Positions 63,649 to 64,000 of a DNA stretch of 64,000 nt are shown here, one piece after another. The notes under the pieces were generated by a model. It saw only the letters and a program-made list of their open reading frames with translations. It was not told where the DNA came from and did not search any database. The stretch spans positions 2,046,001 to 2,110,000 of the forward strand of contig NC_057793.1 in assembly GCF_014905175.1 (NCBI RefSeq), written 5' to 3'. Source of the DNA: Aphidius gifuensis (lineage: Eukaryota; Arthropoda; Insecta; Hymenoptera; Braconidae). Made by a program: the position numbers and the translations under genes. Each line of letters begins with the position of its first letter. Position 1 is the first letter of the stretch.

Positions 63649-64000
63649 AAGTCAAAATTATTAATTCAAATATTTTCAATTAAAACAAGCTCTCTGTTTT
63701 TGCTATAAATTTATTTTGTTTTTCAATTTTTCATTTTACAATCATTTTATTCATGAAGATATATTTATTTTATTTACTTTGCTATATTCAAATATTTTTT
63801 CATATAAATATTTTGAACCTTTTTTTGTTTTTCTTTTAAAAAATTTAAAGCTCACTGCAGTTATGTATATAGAAATATAAAAAAAAAAAAAAAATCAATG
63901 AGAATAACACACGCTTTGGCGTTCACATTAAGCGAAGAGAGCTTTTCAAAAGCAAAAAACTAGAGCAAAATAAAAAAAAAAAGTTTGTAACCGCGGTACT

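Noticed and set aside
1..64000. CRISPR arrays, bacterial operons or phage elements
   Set aside because: All confident genes are spliced and insect-like; no regularly spaced repeats or prokaryotic signals were seen.

Overview
The window is very AT-rich nuclear DNA from an animal, with spliced genes, GT-AG introns, long A/T homopolymers and tRNA-derived SINE copies. Insect-type troponin I and a fatty acyl-CoA reductase (FAR) cluster point to an insect. The extreme AT content and FAR expansion fit a hymenopteran, possibly a parasitoid wasp, but that is an inference. No species was identified.

Layout. (1) 1-13 kb, minus strand: three FAR genes in tandem. FAR-A is cut by the left edge with only its first two coding exons inside (208-2710). 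FAR-B (6508-9832, 6 exons, 502 aa) and FAR-C (10931-13018, 7 exons, 506 aa) are complete. (2) 13-27 kb: no confident protein gene. It holds small GC-richer islands with promoter or 5'-exon features at about 16.7, 18.3, 21.3, 22.3 and 24.7-24.95 kb. (3) 27-29.3 kb, plus strand: FAR-D (26988-29266, 5 exons, 516 aa). (4) 34.9-36.5 kb, minus strand: a three-exon gene for a 126-aa secreted precursor with one dibasic-flanked, probably amidated peptide, so very likely a neuropeptide prohormone. (5) 36.5-48 kb: mostly low-complexity DNA with a SINE at 44.3 kb and a few candidate exons or smORFs. (6) 48-50.3 kb, plus strand: FAR-E (48012-50328, 5 exons, 508 aa). (7) 51.5-56.7 kb, minus strand: troponin I with an 18-nt microexon, two alternative C-terminal exons and a TATA-less Inr/DPE-like promoter. 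(8) 57-64 kb: no confident protein gene, a GC island at 58.6 kb, a second SINE copy at 61.5-61.7 kb flanked by a ~85-bp direct repeat, and a candidate exon with a strong donor at 63.6 kb.

The five FARs share the same N-terminal Rossmann motif and an identical first coding intron position, which supports origin by duplication. They differ downstream in intron content and, in FAR-B, in a normally conserved motif. FARs reduce fatty acyl-CoA to fatty alcohols used for cuticular lipids, waxes and pheromones. Troponin I and the neuropeptide gene are unrelated neighbours. All exon boundaries were read by eye from splice consensus and verified only by reading-frame continuity; no searches were run.
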